NCBI RefSeq assembly: GCF_963518785.1 | Contig: NZ_CAUQKJ010000004.1 | Coordinates: forward strand, 62,001-126,000 | Direction of reading: 5' to 3' | DNA: 64,000 nt | Source of the DNA: an uncultured Campylobacter sp. | Lineage (GTDB): Bacteria > Campylobacterota > Campylobacteria > Campylobacterales > Campylobacteraceae | In this document: positions 45,277 to 54,854 of the stretch, in pieces | Layout: every line of letters starts with the position of its first letter | How positions within the stretch are numbered: position 1 is the first letter of the stretch | The notes under the pieces: generated by a model | What the model was told of the DNA's origin: nothing | Database searches by the model: none | Seen by the model: only the letters and a program-made list of their open reading frames with translations | Translations under genes and position numbers: made by a program

Positions 45277-46300
45277 GGTGCAGCGCTATTTATTTAGCAA
45301 TTTTGTCGGCTCGTTCGCGTCGCTTTTTAGCACGCTTTTTATCATAATGTCGATCGTATTTTTCCTTCAGATCGCGCGCATTACGTCGTTTATCGAGATA
45401 AATTTTTCAGAGCTAGTCAAGCTCTATCTTTTCATGCTACCGCGCATACTCATATTTACGGTGCCGATCGCGTTTTTCGTAGCGCTTAGCATCTCGCTTT
45501 TTAGGCTCTCTAAAGAGAACGAAACCATCGTAATATTTACGATCGGCTACGCCACGCGCAAGATCGCGCTATTTTTCGGCATAAGCGCCGCGCTGTGTTC
45601 CTTGGCGCTACTTTTCGTATCGCTTTTTATGATGCCGATAGCCGAAAATTTAAAGGACAATTTCATCGATTACAAAAAAATTAGCGCGACGCTAAATATC
45701 AAATCCAACGAATTCGGGCAGAAATTCTCCGACTGGCTCGTTTTTATCGACTCGCAGGAAAACAACGGCACAAGCACGCTGTATAAGGATCTCGTGCTGT
45801 ATAATCCAGGTGGCTCACAGGATCACGAGCGGATGATCGTAGCGCGTAGCGGCGAGTTTAAAAACGAAAACGCGAGCTTTTCTGCGATGCTACACGACGG
45901 CAAAATTTACACGATGGGCGGCGAGCAGTGGCACGTAAGCGAGTTTGAAAGCCTAACCCTGCGCACGCAAAGCGACCGCAATATCCGCGGCGGAGGCGGC
46001 GTGATAGGATACTGGAGCGAGATGAGCGGCAGCGAAAAGCGCAGGAAAGAATTTAGCATCTACACCCTCGTCTCGCTCTTTCCGCTGGCGAGCTTTTTGT
46101 TTGCGCTAAGCCTCGGCATCGTGACCTATCGCTACGAAAAAGGCTTCGTTTACGCGGGGATCTTCGGCGTGCTTTTTAGCTACTTCGCGCTGATCATGCT
46201 ACTCTCCAAACATCCGAGCATCGCGCTTCCCGTGACATTCGGCGTTACGCTTATCGCATCGCTGCTTTACTACAGGATCAAAATTGCTCCGAGGTACTGA
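45269..46300 (+). CDS. lptF: LPS export permease LptF
   Basis: One of the two inner-membrane permeases of the LptB2FG transporter, which extracts LPS to the Lpt bridge. 343 residues: helices 1-3 at the N-terminus (LFSTLFIIMSIVFFLQIARI), a jellyroll periplasmic domain (about 135-235) and helices 4-6 at the C-terminus. LptF rather than LptG rests on position; C. jejuni has, as I recall, a related gene in the same order before truA. Confidence 0.82.
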   Translation: MDRVQRYLFSNFVGSFASLFSTLFIIMSIVFFLQIARITSFIEINFSELVKLYLFMLPRILIFTVPIAFFVALSISLFRLSKENETIVIFTIGYATRKIALFFGISAALCSLALLFVSLFMMPIAENLKDNFIDYKKISATLNIKSNEFGQKFSDWLVFIDSQENNGTSTLYKDLVLYNPGGSQDHERMIVARSGEFKNENASFSAMLHDGKIYTMGGEQWHVSEFESLTLRTQSDRNIRGGGGVIGYWSEMSGSEKRRKEFSIYTLVSLFPLASFLFALSLGIVTYRYEKGFVYAGIFGVLFSYFALIMLLSKHPSIALPVTFGVTLIASLLYYRIKIAPRY

Positions 46301-47675
46301 AAAAAGCTCCGAGCTTTGCGGTGGCGAAATTTTAAACAAAAGCTCGTCCGCTCGAAATTTAACGGATAAAATTTCAGCGAGCAAGGCTAGCGCGTCTAAA
46401 ATTTTGCGTAGCGTAAATTTAAAATGCAAAGCACAAAACGGCGAGCAAGCTTTGATCTTAAACGACGGGTTTTCAAATTTTAAAAATTCCGCTCTTGCAA
46501 GTTCGGCAAGCGATACGGCCACCTATACTGCGCCTGCTTACGATTTGAATCACGAAAGAGCCGAGCGAAATTCGGACGCCGTTCGCACCAAAAAGACCGC
46601 GCGCGGGGCGGATTTAAATTCCGCCCGCAAAAATTCTACGGACGCAGCCGCTTCGGATATTTGCGCGGCAAACGCTGCGAAAGCTAATGGGTCGAGCGGC
46701 GACGCTTTAAAAATCCATATCTCGCCCGTTGCCGAATTTTGCACTACCCTTCCCGCGTCCGCCCGCGCTGTAGACTCCCGCAAGGCAAACGCCGCCTATA
46801 AAGCGGATGCCCCCACAAACACGCCAGCAAGCGCGTCCAAACTCAAAAATATTATCAAAAGTGCGCCCGCAAGTGACTTTGTAGCGAGCGAGCTTGCGCA
46901 CATCGGCAAAATAAGCGCCGCGCCAAATACCCCTACAGATGCGTGCGCATATGCCGCGAGCGCAAACTCCGATCGGGTAAAGCTCAAACTCGTCTATTCC
47001 TACGACGGCTCGAAATTTAGCGGCTCGCAGTCTCAGCCTCACGGGCGCGGCGTCGAGGACGTGCTGCGCGCGGCTTTGGGGCGAGTGGGGATCTTTGCGC
47101 CGCTCATCAGCAGCTCACGCACCGATAAAGGGGTGCACGCGCTGCGCCAGGTAAGCTGCGTCGAATGCACCGTACATTGGGAGCTGCCGCGCCTAAAAGA
47201 GCTTATCAACCGCCACTGCGCACCCTATATTTTTGTGCAACACATCAGCCCGGTGCCGCGCGATTTTCATCCGCGTTACGATGCCGTGGCGCGCTCCTAT
47301 CGCTACGTTTTAAACCACGGACGCCCTAGCCCCTTTCTTAGCGATTTTTGCGTGTTTTATCCGCGCGTAGATCTTGCCGCGCTCAATGCTGCGCTTGCAA
47401 ATTTTATCGGCGAGCACGATTTTAGCGAGTTGATGAAAAGTGGCAGCGACATAAAAAGCCCCGTACGCGAGCTCTACGTCGCACGCGCCTACTCTTTTAG
47501 AAATTTGACCTTGATAAATTTTAAAGCCAATGGATTTTTGCGAGCGCAGGTGCGGCTGATGGTCGCAAACGCCCTAAAATCCGTGCAGAGCGGGCGCAAG
47601 ATCAGCTTCTCGCGAGCGCTTAGCAGAATCCCCTTTCCGCCAAACGGGCTGTATCTTAGCAGCGTGAGTTATTAA
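46284..47675 (+). CDS. truA: tRNA pseudouridine synthase TruA with a long N-terminal extension
   Basis: Makes pseudouridine 38-40 in tRNA anticodon stem-loops. The TruA domain begins at about residue 232 (VKLKLVYSYDGSKFSG), with SSRTDKGVHALRQ (catalytic Asp), RSYRYVLNHG and FKANGFLRAQVRLMV. The first 231 residues are low-complexity (Ala, Ser, Asn, Lys) and not part of the family. The frame is open back to TTG 46284, inside lptF, and has no ATG or GTG and no good site near residue 232, so either the extension is made or the true start is unusual. Its DNA resembles the inserts in mnmE and the ELM1-like gene. Confidence 0.85.
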   Translation: MLRGTEKSSELCGGEILNKSSSARNLTDKISASKASASKILRSVNLKCKAQNGEQALILNDGFSNFKNSALASSASDTATYTAPAYDLNHERAERNSDAVRTKKTARGADLNSARKNSTDAAASDICAANAAKANGSSGDALKIHISPVAEFCTTLPASARAVDSRKANAAYKADAPTNTPASASKLKNIIKSAPASDFVASELAHIGKISAAPNTPTDACAYAASANSDRVKLKLVYSYDGSKFSGSQSQPHGRGVEDVLRAALGRVGIFAPLISSSRTDKGVHALRQVSCVECTVHWELPRLKELINRHCAPYIFVQHISPVPRDFHPRYDAVARSYRYVLNHGRPSPFLSDFCVFYPRVDLAALNAALANFIGEHDFSELMKSGSDIKSPVRELYVARAYSFRNLTLINFKANGFLRAQVRLMVANALKSVQSGRKISFSRALSRIPFPPNGLYLSSVSY

Positions 47676-47908
47676 GGCTTGAAATTTATAGCGTTAAATT
47701 TTATCTCCAGACGTTCGGATTTCAAGCTTAGAATTTTATCGCGGTAAAATTCCGCATATCAGAGCAGATCGCCGCCCTACTTTGATATTAAATCACCTGC
47801 GCCGCGATGTGTAAAATCGTAAATTTGCGTGGAATTCGATCTGTTTTTATTAGAATTTTATAGAAATTTAGCAATACTTTCAAACTTTTAACTCAAAAAG
47901 GAGCAAAG

Positions 47909-48850
47909 ATGAAAAAATTTTCTGTTGCTTTGGCCGGTTTGGCCCTACTAGCTAGCGTTTCAGGCGCTAAGGAGTTCATCAATATCGGCACCGGCGGTAT
48001 GACCGGCACCTATTATCCGGTAGGCGGCGCCATTTGCCGCTTAGTAAATATGGATAAAAATATGAAATGCTCCGTGCAATCAACGGGCGGCTCGACGTAT
48101 AACGTCAATAACGTGCTTAAAAAAGAGCTAAATTTCGGCTTCGTTCAAAGCGACGTCGTCTATGATAAATACAACGGTACGGGCAAATTCCAAGGCGCGG
48201 CGGATAAAAATTTACGCTCCGTAATTTCGATCTATCCGGAACTTTTGGCTTTCGTCGTCTCTAAACAGAGCGGCATCAAAGCATACGGCGACGCTGCGGG
48301 CAAAAAGATCAATATCGGAAATCCAGGCAGCGGCAATGAGCTAACCAGCACGATAGTTTTTGAAAACTACGACTTCGATCTTAAAAAGCTCGCCCAGCAT
48401 GGCGTCTTAACCGCACAAGAATGCCCTATGGCGCTAAAAGATAAGAAGATCGACGGATACTTCTACGTCGTAGGACATCCGACCGCAAATATTACCGATG
48501 CGGCGACTTCGCTTCCTATCGACTTAGTCGGCATCGACGATGAGCATATCAAAAAAATTCTAGAAAAATATCCATATTTTGCCAAAGGCGTGATCCCTGC
48601 GAAAATGTATGACGGGGTAGACCACGATACACAGACTATCGGCGTAAAGGCCGTACTCGTAACTGACGCTAGCCAAAGCGACGAGGCGGTTAGGGCAGTA
48701 GTTAAGGCTATACTTGATAATTTCGACGAGTATAAAAAACTACACCCTGCGCTAAATTTGGTAAGCAAAGAATCTCTTTTAGAGGGGCTTAGTGCGCCGC
48801 TTCATCCTGCGGCAGAGGCGGTGTATAAAGAAGCCGGGCTGCTGAAATAG
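47909..48850 (+). CDS. TAXI-family TRAP solute-binding protein
   Basis: A periplasmic receptor of 313 residues: signal peptide (KFSVALAGLALLASVSGA) then INIGTGGMTGTYYPVGGAICR, the TAXI signature, with the QSTGGSTYNVNNV, RSVISIYPELLAF and INIGNPGSGNEL segments that bind ligand. TAXI receptors often bring glutamate, 2-oxoglutarate or other small acids; specificity cannot be read here. AAAGGAGC precedes the ATG. The permease follows at once. Confidence 0.93.
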   Translation: MKKFSVALAGLALLASVSGAKEFINIGTGGMTGTYYPVGGAICRLVNMDKNMKCSVQSTGGSTYNVNNVLKKELNFGFVQSDVVYDKYNGTGKFQGAADKNLRSVISIYPELLAFVVSKQSGIKAYGDAAGKKINIGNPGSGNELTSTIVFENYDFDLKKLAQHGVLTAQECPMALKDKKIDGYFYVVGHPTANITDAATSLPIDLVGIDDEHIKKILEKYPYFAKGVIPAKMYDGVDHDTQTIGVKAVLVTDASQSDEAVRAVVKAILDNFDEYKKLHPALNLVSKESLLEGLSAPLHPAAEAVYKEAGLLK

Positions 48851-48858
48851 GCTAGTTG

Positions 48859-50940
48859 ATGGAGAAATCTACACAAAACGACGAGCAGGTTTTAGAGGTA
48901 AAAAGTAGAGAATTTACCTCTAAAAAGCTCTTCTGGCTCGTGACGCTGGTCTGCTTCGCGTGGTCGGTCTTTCAGCTTTATATCGCGTATTTTACGCTAA
49001 ATACAAATATCGCGCGCTCGATCCACTTGGCGTTCGCCATTTTTATAATTTTTTCGCTTTTTCCGTTTCGCCCGCGCTCTAAGGCGCATTTTTATATCCC
49101 GTTTTACGATTATATTTTATTAATCGTCGGAGTCGCCGCGATCTTGTATCCTGCGATAGAATTTAACGGGCTAGCGCAGCGCCCGGGAAATTATCTAACC
49201 AGAGATATCGTAGCATCCTTTATTGGAATTTTCATACTCTTTGAAGCAGGTCGTCGTATGATGGGACCAGCGCTTGGCATTATCGCTTTTACCTTTCTTC
49301 TGTATTGTTACTTCGGCCCATATATGCCAGATATCATCGCGCACCGCGGTGCAAGCTTTGAACTGCTTGCAGGACATATGTTTTTAACTACAGAGGGCGT
49401 ATTTGGCGTGCCGGTAGGGGTCAGCACCAGCTTCATCTATCTGTTCGTGTTATTCGGCGCTCTTTTGGAGCGAGCCGGAGCGGGGCAGTATTTTATAAAC
49501 GTAGCGTTTGCGATTTTAGGTCGCTTCCGCGGAGGACCCGCCAAGGCTAGCGTAATCGCCAGCGGGCTAACCGGCATGGTAAGTGGCAGCTCGACCGCAA
49601 ACGTCGTGACAGTGGGCACCTTTACGATCCCTCTAATGAAAAAAGCGGGGCTTACCGCCACTAAGGCGGGCGCTATCGAGGTCGCCGCCGGCGTAAACGG
49701 GCAGCTTATGCCGCCTATCATGGGCGCTGCGGCGTTTATCATCGCGGAATTTTTAGGTATGAGCTACACCAACGTAATGATCGCGGCGGTGATCCCCGCT
49801 TTCGTCTGCTACGCGGGGTTATTTTTTATCGTACATCTTGAAAGCTGCAAGTTGGGGCTTCACGGTAGCCGCGATTACGCCAAGGTTTCAAAGCTAAAAA
49901 TTATATTTAGCGGCATTCATTACATAATCCCGATTTTGGTGCTTCTTTTCACTCTATTGATTCTGAAAGAAAGCGCGATCTCTGCGGCGTTTAACTCGAT
50001 CTGCGTGCTATTTTTAATAATGATCGTACAAGAGCCCGCTAAAAAAACGATATTCGGCGAAAAGGTTGGCAAGTCCGATTTTATCGTCGGCTTTGTCGAT
50101 ATCTTTTGGGCTATGGTGGGCGCTGCCAAAAACATGGTCACCGTCGCCGTTGCCACCGCGCTAGCGGGCATCATCATCGGCTCGATCTCGCTTACCGGGT
50201 TGGGACAGGTTCTTTCAGAGCTCGTAGAGGCGGTCGCGGGAAATAGCATAGTACTGATACTTCTGATGACTGCGATAATGAGCCTGATTTTGGGCATGGG
50301 GCTTCCTACAACGGCGAATTATATCGTCGTTTCAAGCCTGATTGCGCCAGTGATTTTGATACTAGCGGGCAAAAACGGCTTTTTGATCCCTGCAATCGCG
50401 GTGCATCTTTTCGTATTTTATTTCGGAATTTTAGCCGATGATACCCCTCCGGTGGGCATCGCCGCATACGCCGCCGCGGGCATCGCAAAGGCAAATCCCG
50501 TAACTGTGGGACTTCAGGGCTTCGTGTATGATCTGCGTACCGCGGTGCTTCCATTTGCGTTTTTCTTCAACAATAAGCTGCTTTTGATCCAAAGCATCGG
50601 CGATCCGATGGATTCAAAGAGCATCGTTTGGATCGGCGATCCACTGCAAATCGTGCTGATTTTTGCCACGGCGATCGTGGGTATGTTTGCTTTCAGCTCC
50701 TCGCTACAAGGCTGGTTCGTAACCAAGTGCAACATGGTAGAGCGCCTACTATTGCTGCTAGTAACGCCGCTAATGCTGGTGCCTAATATCTGCGCGAAAT
50801 TCATAGAGTTTATCCCGAGCGAATACGCAAGTTATGGCATCGGCGCTGCGATCTACGCGCTGATCTTTGCAAAGCAGTGGCTTTTAAGGCCCAAAGACTC
50901 TGACGATACTCACGCCGAAAATAGCGCGCCTGCGGCGTAA
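48859..50940 (+). CDS. TRAP transporter, fused small and large permease
   Basis: A 693-residue inner-membrane protein joining the DctQ-like (four helices, N-terminus) and DctM-like (about twelve helices) subunits, as is usual with TAXI receptors. The large part holds FGALLERAGAGQYFINVAF, GMVSGSSTANVVTVGTFTIP and ILGMGLPTTANYIVVSS. It imports the ligand using an ion gradient. ATG 48859 follows the receptor stop by 8 nt; the TTG before it is unlikely. Confidence 0.93.
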   Translation: MEKSTQNDEQVLEVKSREFTSKKLFWLVTLVCFAWSVFQLYIAYFTLNTNIARSIHLAFAIFIIFSLFPFRPRSKAHFYIPFYDYILLIVGVAAILYPAIEFNGLAQRPGNYLTRDIVASFIGIFILFEAGRRMMGPALGIIAFTFLLYCYFGPYMPDIIAHRGASFELLAGHMFLTTEGVFGVPVGVSTSFIYLFVLFGALLERAGAGQYFINVAFAILGRFRGGPAKASVIASGLTGMVSGSSTANVVTVGTFTIPLMKKAGLTATKAGAIEVAAGVNGQLMPPIMGAAAFIIAEFLGMSYTNVMIAAVIPAFVCYAGLFFIVHLESCKLGLHGSRDYAKVSKLKIIFSGIHYIIPILVLLFTLLILKESAISAAFNSICVLFLIMIVQEPAKKTIFGEKVGKSDFIVGFVDIFWAMVGAAKNMVTVAVATALAGIIIGSISLTGLGQVLSELVEAVAGNSIVLILLMTAIMSLILGMGLPTTANYIVVSSLIAPVILILAGKNGFLIPAIAVHLFVFYFGILADDTPPVGIAAYAAAGIAKANPVTVGLQGFVYDLRTAVLPFAFFFNNKLLLIQSIGDPMDSKSIVWIGDPLQIVLIFATAIVGMFAFSSSLQGWFVTKCNMVERLLLLLVTPLMLVPNICAKFIEFIPSEYASYGIGAAIYALIFAKQWLLRPKDSDDTHAENSAPAA

Positions 50941-50950
50941 ATCTAAATTT

Positions 50951-50995
50951 GATCCCGCTAAATTTTAAGATAAATTTGCGGGGTCTTATTAAATT
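50951..50995 (+). terminator. Probable terminator of the TRAP operon
   Basis: GATCCCGC (50951-50958) can pair with GCGGGGTC (50978-50985), with one T-G wobble, around an AAATTT-containing loop that may pair further, followed by a T-rich stretch. It begins 10 bp after the stop codon. Confidence 0.5.
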
Positions 50996-51082
50996 TTATC
51001 TTCTTATTTTGCATTCTTGCGCCAGGATTTTAAATTTGAATCGACTCTTTACTCTAAATTTAAAACCTCGGCAGATTGTGCT

Positions 51083-51176
51083 GTGCTGATAAATCTAGTT
51101 TAAATTTAAATTTTATCGTTTAGCTCAAATTTAAAGTCGTTGATATGGTGCTGATAAATCTAGTTTAAATTTAAAT
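51083..51176. repeat. 29-bp perfect direct repeat
   Basis: 51083-51111 and 51148-51176 are identical (GTGCTGATAAATCTAG, then TTTAAATTTAAAT), 65 bp apart. The DNA between them also repeats in part (AAATTTAAA). No function is seen. Confidence 0.85.
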
Positions 51177-51608
51177 CCGCCTATATAAACTACTCAAAAT
51201 TTTAAATTGCGCCGAAGCGATTATGCCCCTTAGTAAGATAAATTTATTCATACGAAGCTACTGTGTTAAAAAACGTCGCATATTAATCCCATGCTAGTCT
51301 ATAATTATTCCAAGCGCAGGATGCACGAAATCAATAGAGTAAAATCCATTTTTGCCTTGCCACCTGTAATGCCTTCGATGGTTTAAAATATACACGTCCA
51401 CAAAAGCGAAAATGATTCTTAGAGCAGATAAAATCAAAAACTGTGCAAAATTTTTTCAAAACGATTTGATAATTAAGACTGGGCGTTATAAAATTTTACT
51501 TATTTACAGCAATTTCTTGATTATATGTTGTACTTTATTTAAAATAATTTTTATAAAAATATCGATGGAATGGGGAATTATTAGTCAAATTTAATTCTAT
51601 AAAAATAC

Positions 51609-51649
51609 TTTAATAATTAATATTAAATTTATCCGCTTTGAGTTATAAT
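51609..51649 (+). promoter_or_regulatory. Promoter with Fur-like palindrome before the TonB receptor
   Basis: A TATAAT at 51644-51649 lies 32 bp before the receptor ATG. A 19-bp inverted repeat, TTTAATA-n5-TATTAAA (51609-51627), overlaps the -35 area. A 19-bp AT-rich palindrome there, in front of an iron-uptake gene, would fit a Fur box, but its match to the Fur consensus is weak. Confidence 0.4.
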
Positions 51650-51681
51650 CCGCGATTAAATTTCAAAATAGAGGAACAAAA

Positions 51682-53805
51682 ATGCAAAAAGATATGTATT
51701 TTAAAAAGGCGAAATTTATCGCATTATCGATATGCGCGAGCGTTTCGATTTTATGCGGCGTCGAAGGCTTACTCCTAAGCAGTGACGCGAATAGCACGAA
51801 TCTTGGCGAAATCGTAGTAAGCGCGAGCGGCTTTCGCCAAGATATCAGGCAGGCGCCGGCCTCCATCTCCACCTTGGATAATAAAGAGATATCAAGCGGC
51901 AGATTCACTTCGCTACACGATATTGCGAATAAAATGCCGGGTGTCAGCGTTATTGCAGGCGATGACGGCCCGGCAAGCGGGATATCCATCAGAGGAATGG
52001 AAAGCTCCCAAACCCTTGTGCTTATCGACGGCAAACGTGTAAGTTCCGCGGCGGCGAACCCAAAAGGCGGAGCGGGCGATATGAACTCGAATTTTATCCC
52101 GCCCGCAGGAGCGATAGAGCGTATCGAGGTGATTAGAGGGCCGATGAGCTCGCTTTACGGGAGCGATGCAGTAGGCGGCGTGATAAATATCATTACAAAA
52201 AAGAATTTTTCTAAATTTAGCGGAAGTGCTGCTATATCTACAACTATCCAAGATCACGAGGGTATCGGAAACGGCAAGATGGGCGAAGCCTACGTCAATA
52301 TTCCCTTCGGGCAGTATGCGGCACTTCAGCTGTGGGGATATAAAAAGCTGCGCGACGAGGATGGCTATAAGGGAGGCTATCAGAAGAGTGATAAATCGGA
52401 TTCTAACGCCAAACTTTGGCTAACGCCCGATGAAAATAATAAATTTTACTTTCAAACCGGAAGACAAAATCATGATTATTCAAGGACTCTTGGTAAAACC
52501 GCCGTTTATCCCAACGCGCGTGGATTAAATCACTATAAATATAAAAGAGAAAATCACGGCGTCGGATATTTGGGTGAGTTTGAGAGCTTAAGTGCTGATA
52601 TAAGTTATTTTTGGGATAAGACTCGCCGTACGAGCATTTTTGATAGCCTTTCTCCCGCAATCGTAAAAAATAGAAATTTTAATTCCAAATTTACGACTTA
52701 TCTCGGTATAAATACGCTTACCTTCGGTTACGATTTTAGCAAACAGGATGTGCAAACGACTTTCATCGTTTCGAACGCGAATAGGCAAAATTTACGCTCT
52801 CCGCAGCGATTTTCTATGAACGAGCATGCGGGATTTTTAGAGGATGAGATCGAAATTTTGGAAAATACGCTATTTTTAACGCTCGGCGGCAGGCTCACGC
52901 ACAACGAATACTTCGGCAACCACTTTTCTCCTAGAGCCTACGCGACGTTTAATATAGGCGACACTTGGACGATCAAAGGCGGCGTCGCAACCGGTTATAA
53001 AACTCCCAACGTCAATCAAATTTCGCCTGAAGTAGGCACGATTCAGGGCGGCTGGAGGATTATAGATTTCGGTAACAAGGATTTAAAGCCCGAGAAAAGC
53101 ACGACCTACGAGATCGGGCTTTATTACGACAATGCAGACAATCTGCGCGGCAATATCACGCTATTTAAAAACGACTTCAAAGATAAAATTTTAGATACCG
53201 ATGGCAGCAATATCAATAGGATTCCCGCCTACGGAGGCTGCGCCGGCGCGCCGAGCGTTAATTGCCCGGGTTGGGGAACGTATTTTAATATAGAAGGAGC
53301 CGAGGTTTATGGCGTTGAGCTGAGTGGCGATTACGATATTACTAAGAGGTTAAATTTCAAGGCAAACTACACCTATAGCCACTCCGAGATCGAAACCGGG
53401 GATCCTACGATCTATACGCCAAACGGCGCCGTTAAATTTAGCCAAACCAATCTTAGTAGGCTAGATGGCAAATCCCTGACCGCTACTCCGAAGCATGCCG
53501 CACATGCGACGCTTAGCTATAGGCCGATCGCTCCGCTTTCTACCTTTATCGGCCTTAATTACGAAAGCGAGCTTACAAGCATACAATTCGGTCCGGGCAA
53601 TAGAGTCAGCAAAAACGACAAAAAGCTTTTTACTACGGATTTGGGCGCACAATACGATTTAAACGATAATCTGAGCCTAAATTTAACCGCCTACAATGTC
53701 TTTGATAACATCCGATACGACGAGGGTCTTGCGGACGACGGCAATTACTATTGGTATCCCGAGGAGGGCAGAAGGTTTTGGTTTAAGGTAAACGCTAAAT
53801 GGTAA
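51682..53805 (+). CDS. TonB-dependent siderophore receptor
   Basis: A 707-residue outer-membrane receptor. After a signal sequence come the TonB-box-like LGEIVVSASGF, a plug domain (QAPASISTLDNKEI, GISIRGMESSQTLVLIDGKR, IERIEVIRGPMSSLYGSDA, GGVINIITKK) and a 22-strand barrel ending in aromatic VNAKW. It resembles the CirA/IroN/CfrA catecholate-siderophore group. The gene overlaps an esterase gene downstream, as in systems that hydrolyse the siderophore. Barrel loop NRIPAYGGCAGAPSVNCPGW has a Cys pair. Ligand not proven. Confidence 0.9.
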   Translation: MQKDMYFKKAKFIALSICASVSILCGVEGLLLSSDANSTNLGEIVVSASGFRQDIRQAPASISTLDNKEISSGRFTSLHDIANKMPGVSVIAGDDGPASGISIRGMESSQTLVLIDGKRVSSAAANPKGGAGDMNSNFIPPAGAIERIEVIRGPMSSLYGSDAVGGVINIITKKNFSKFSGSAAISTTIQDHEGIGNGKMGEAYVNIPFGQYAALQLWGYKKLRDEDGYKGGYQKSDKSDSNAKLWLTPDENNKFYFQTGRQNHDYSRTLGKTAVYPNARGLNHYKYKRENHGVGYLGEFESLSADISYFWDKTRRTSIFDSLSPAIVKNRNFNSKFTTYLGINTLTFGYDFSKQDVQTTFIVSNANRQNLRSPQRFSMNEHAGFLEDEIEILENTLFLTLGGRLTHNEYFGNHFSPRAYATFNIGDTWTIKGGVATGYKTPNVNQISPEVGTIQGGWRIIDFGNKDLKPEKSTTYEIGLYYDNADNLRGNITLFKNDFKDKILDTDGSNINRIPAYGGCAGAPSVNCPGWGTYFNIEGAEVYGVELSGDYDITKRLNFKANYTYSHSEIETGDPTIYTPNGAVKFSQTNLSRLDGKSLTATPKHAAHATLSYRPIAPLSTFIGLNYESELTSIQFGPGNRVSKNDKKLFTTDLGAQYDLNDNLSLNLTAYNVFDNIRYDEGLADDGNYYWYPEEGRRFWFKVNAKW

Positions 53806-54701
53806 GCCTAAAGAGCTTTCTCGCGGTATTTGACGCGCTCTTTTTAGTGTGCTTATTCGCTTGCGATCTGGGGGCAAAACCGCCGCAAAAGATTGAGCGG
53901 GTAAGTGGGGCTGCGCTCGAAATGTTTAACGTGAGCGATTTTATTCTAAAAAGCAAGAGTGGCGAAAAATATAAAATTTTTATAGCTCGCCAAAAAAATG
54001 TCGCTCGCTACGATAGGGTAGTTTTTATGGTTGATGCGAACGCGCAAGTTGCTATGTTTTTAAACTCGTATGCGCAAATTTACGCAGGTTTAAATAGCGC
54101 GAAAGAAAATGCCGAAACCGGGCCTAAATTAAATAAAACCGTCCTTATAGTAGGCATCGGATACGACAGCCCGCTAGCGTATGATACTAAGCGTCGCACG
54201 AGAGATTTAACGCCCGCGGCGAGCGGCGAAGAATATGCAAACGGCGGCGGCGCGGGAGAATTTTACGATTTCGTAAAAGATGAATTATTTCCGCTCGTGG
54301 AGAAAAAATACTCTACGGCAAAAAGCGATAAAATTTACTTCGGACATTCGTTCGGCGGGCTATTCGGGATTTATGCTTTGCTGCGCGACGATGGGATTTT
54401 CGACGAGTTTTTTATCGCCTCGCCTTCGTTATGGTGGGATGAATCACAACTGATCAGAGATGCCCTAGACGAGGGAAAGCTTAGATCAAATTTAAAAGCG
54501 AAATTTATAATGCTCGTTGCCGGCTCGAGTGAAATGCGTAAAGGGAAAACCGATAAAGCGGGAATTTTAAAAGTAGCCGATCTAGCTGAAATTTTAAAAA
54601 CAAAGGGGCTTTCTTGCGAGTTTAGGCTCTACGAAGGCGCTTCGCACGGCGAAGTAATCCCATTGGCTTTGCGAGATTTAGCGCTATTTACGCAAAGATA
54701 A
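53799..54701 (+). CDS. Esterase of the IroE/Fes type (siderophore hydrolase)
   Basis: A 300-residue alpha/beta hydrolase of the esterase-D-like/Fes family: nucleophile elbow YFGHSFGGLFG near residue 184, the ASPSLWW line, and a C-terminal GASHGEVIPLAL that supplies the His. A hydrophobic N-terminus (FLAVFDALFLVCLFACDLGA) marks export, so it would act in the periplasm, as IroE and Cee do on triscatecholates. It overlaps the TonB receptor gene by 7 nt, which supports a role in opening an imported siderophore. Confidence 0.82.
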   Translation: MVSLKSFLAVFDALFLVCLFACDLGAKPPQKIERVSGAALEMFNVSDFILKSKSGEKYKIFIARQKNVARYDRVVFMVDANAQVAMFLNSYAQIYAGLNSAKENAETGPKLNKTVLIVGIGYDSPLAYDTKRRTRDLTPAASGEEYANGGGAGEFYDFVKDELFPLVEKKYSTAKSDKIYFGHSFGGLFGIYALLRDDGIFDEFFIASPSLWWDESQLIRDALDEGKLRSNLKAKFIMLVAGSSEMRKGKTDKAGILKVADLAEILKTKGLSCEFRLYEGASHGEVIPLALRDLALFTQR

Positions 54702-54854
54702 TCTTCTATTTAGCCGGTAAAGCCTTGATCTAAACTGCAAGCGTAGGACCGAGCGACGCAGGCTCGCTGATCGCGCCGAAACGCGTCGCCGGATTTAAGA
54801 AATTAAATTTTAAAGCCCTTTTGGCTAGTATCGCGCAAATTTAAAGGATGGAAA

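Larger units (their letters stand above)
50996..51681. other. Intergenic AT-rich region before the TonB receptor
   Basis: About 690 bp without a gene. It has a 29-bp direct repeat (listed) and a promoter/operator at its right end (listed). A 60-codon frame at 51412-51594 has no ribosome site and an unlikely composition; I do not call it. Confidence 0.5.

Noticed and set aside
46284..46976. The TruA extension as a separate gene
   Set aside because: It has no stop before the TruA domain and no family; it reads as one chain with TruA.
51412..51594. 60-codon plus frame before the TonB receptor
   Set aside because: AT-rich, no ribosome site and no domain.
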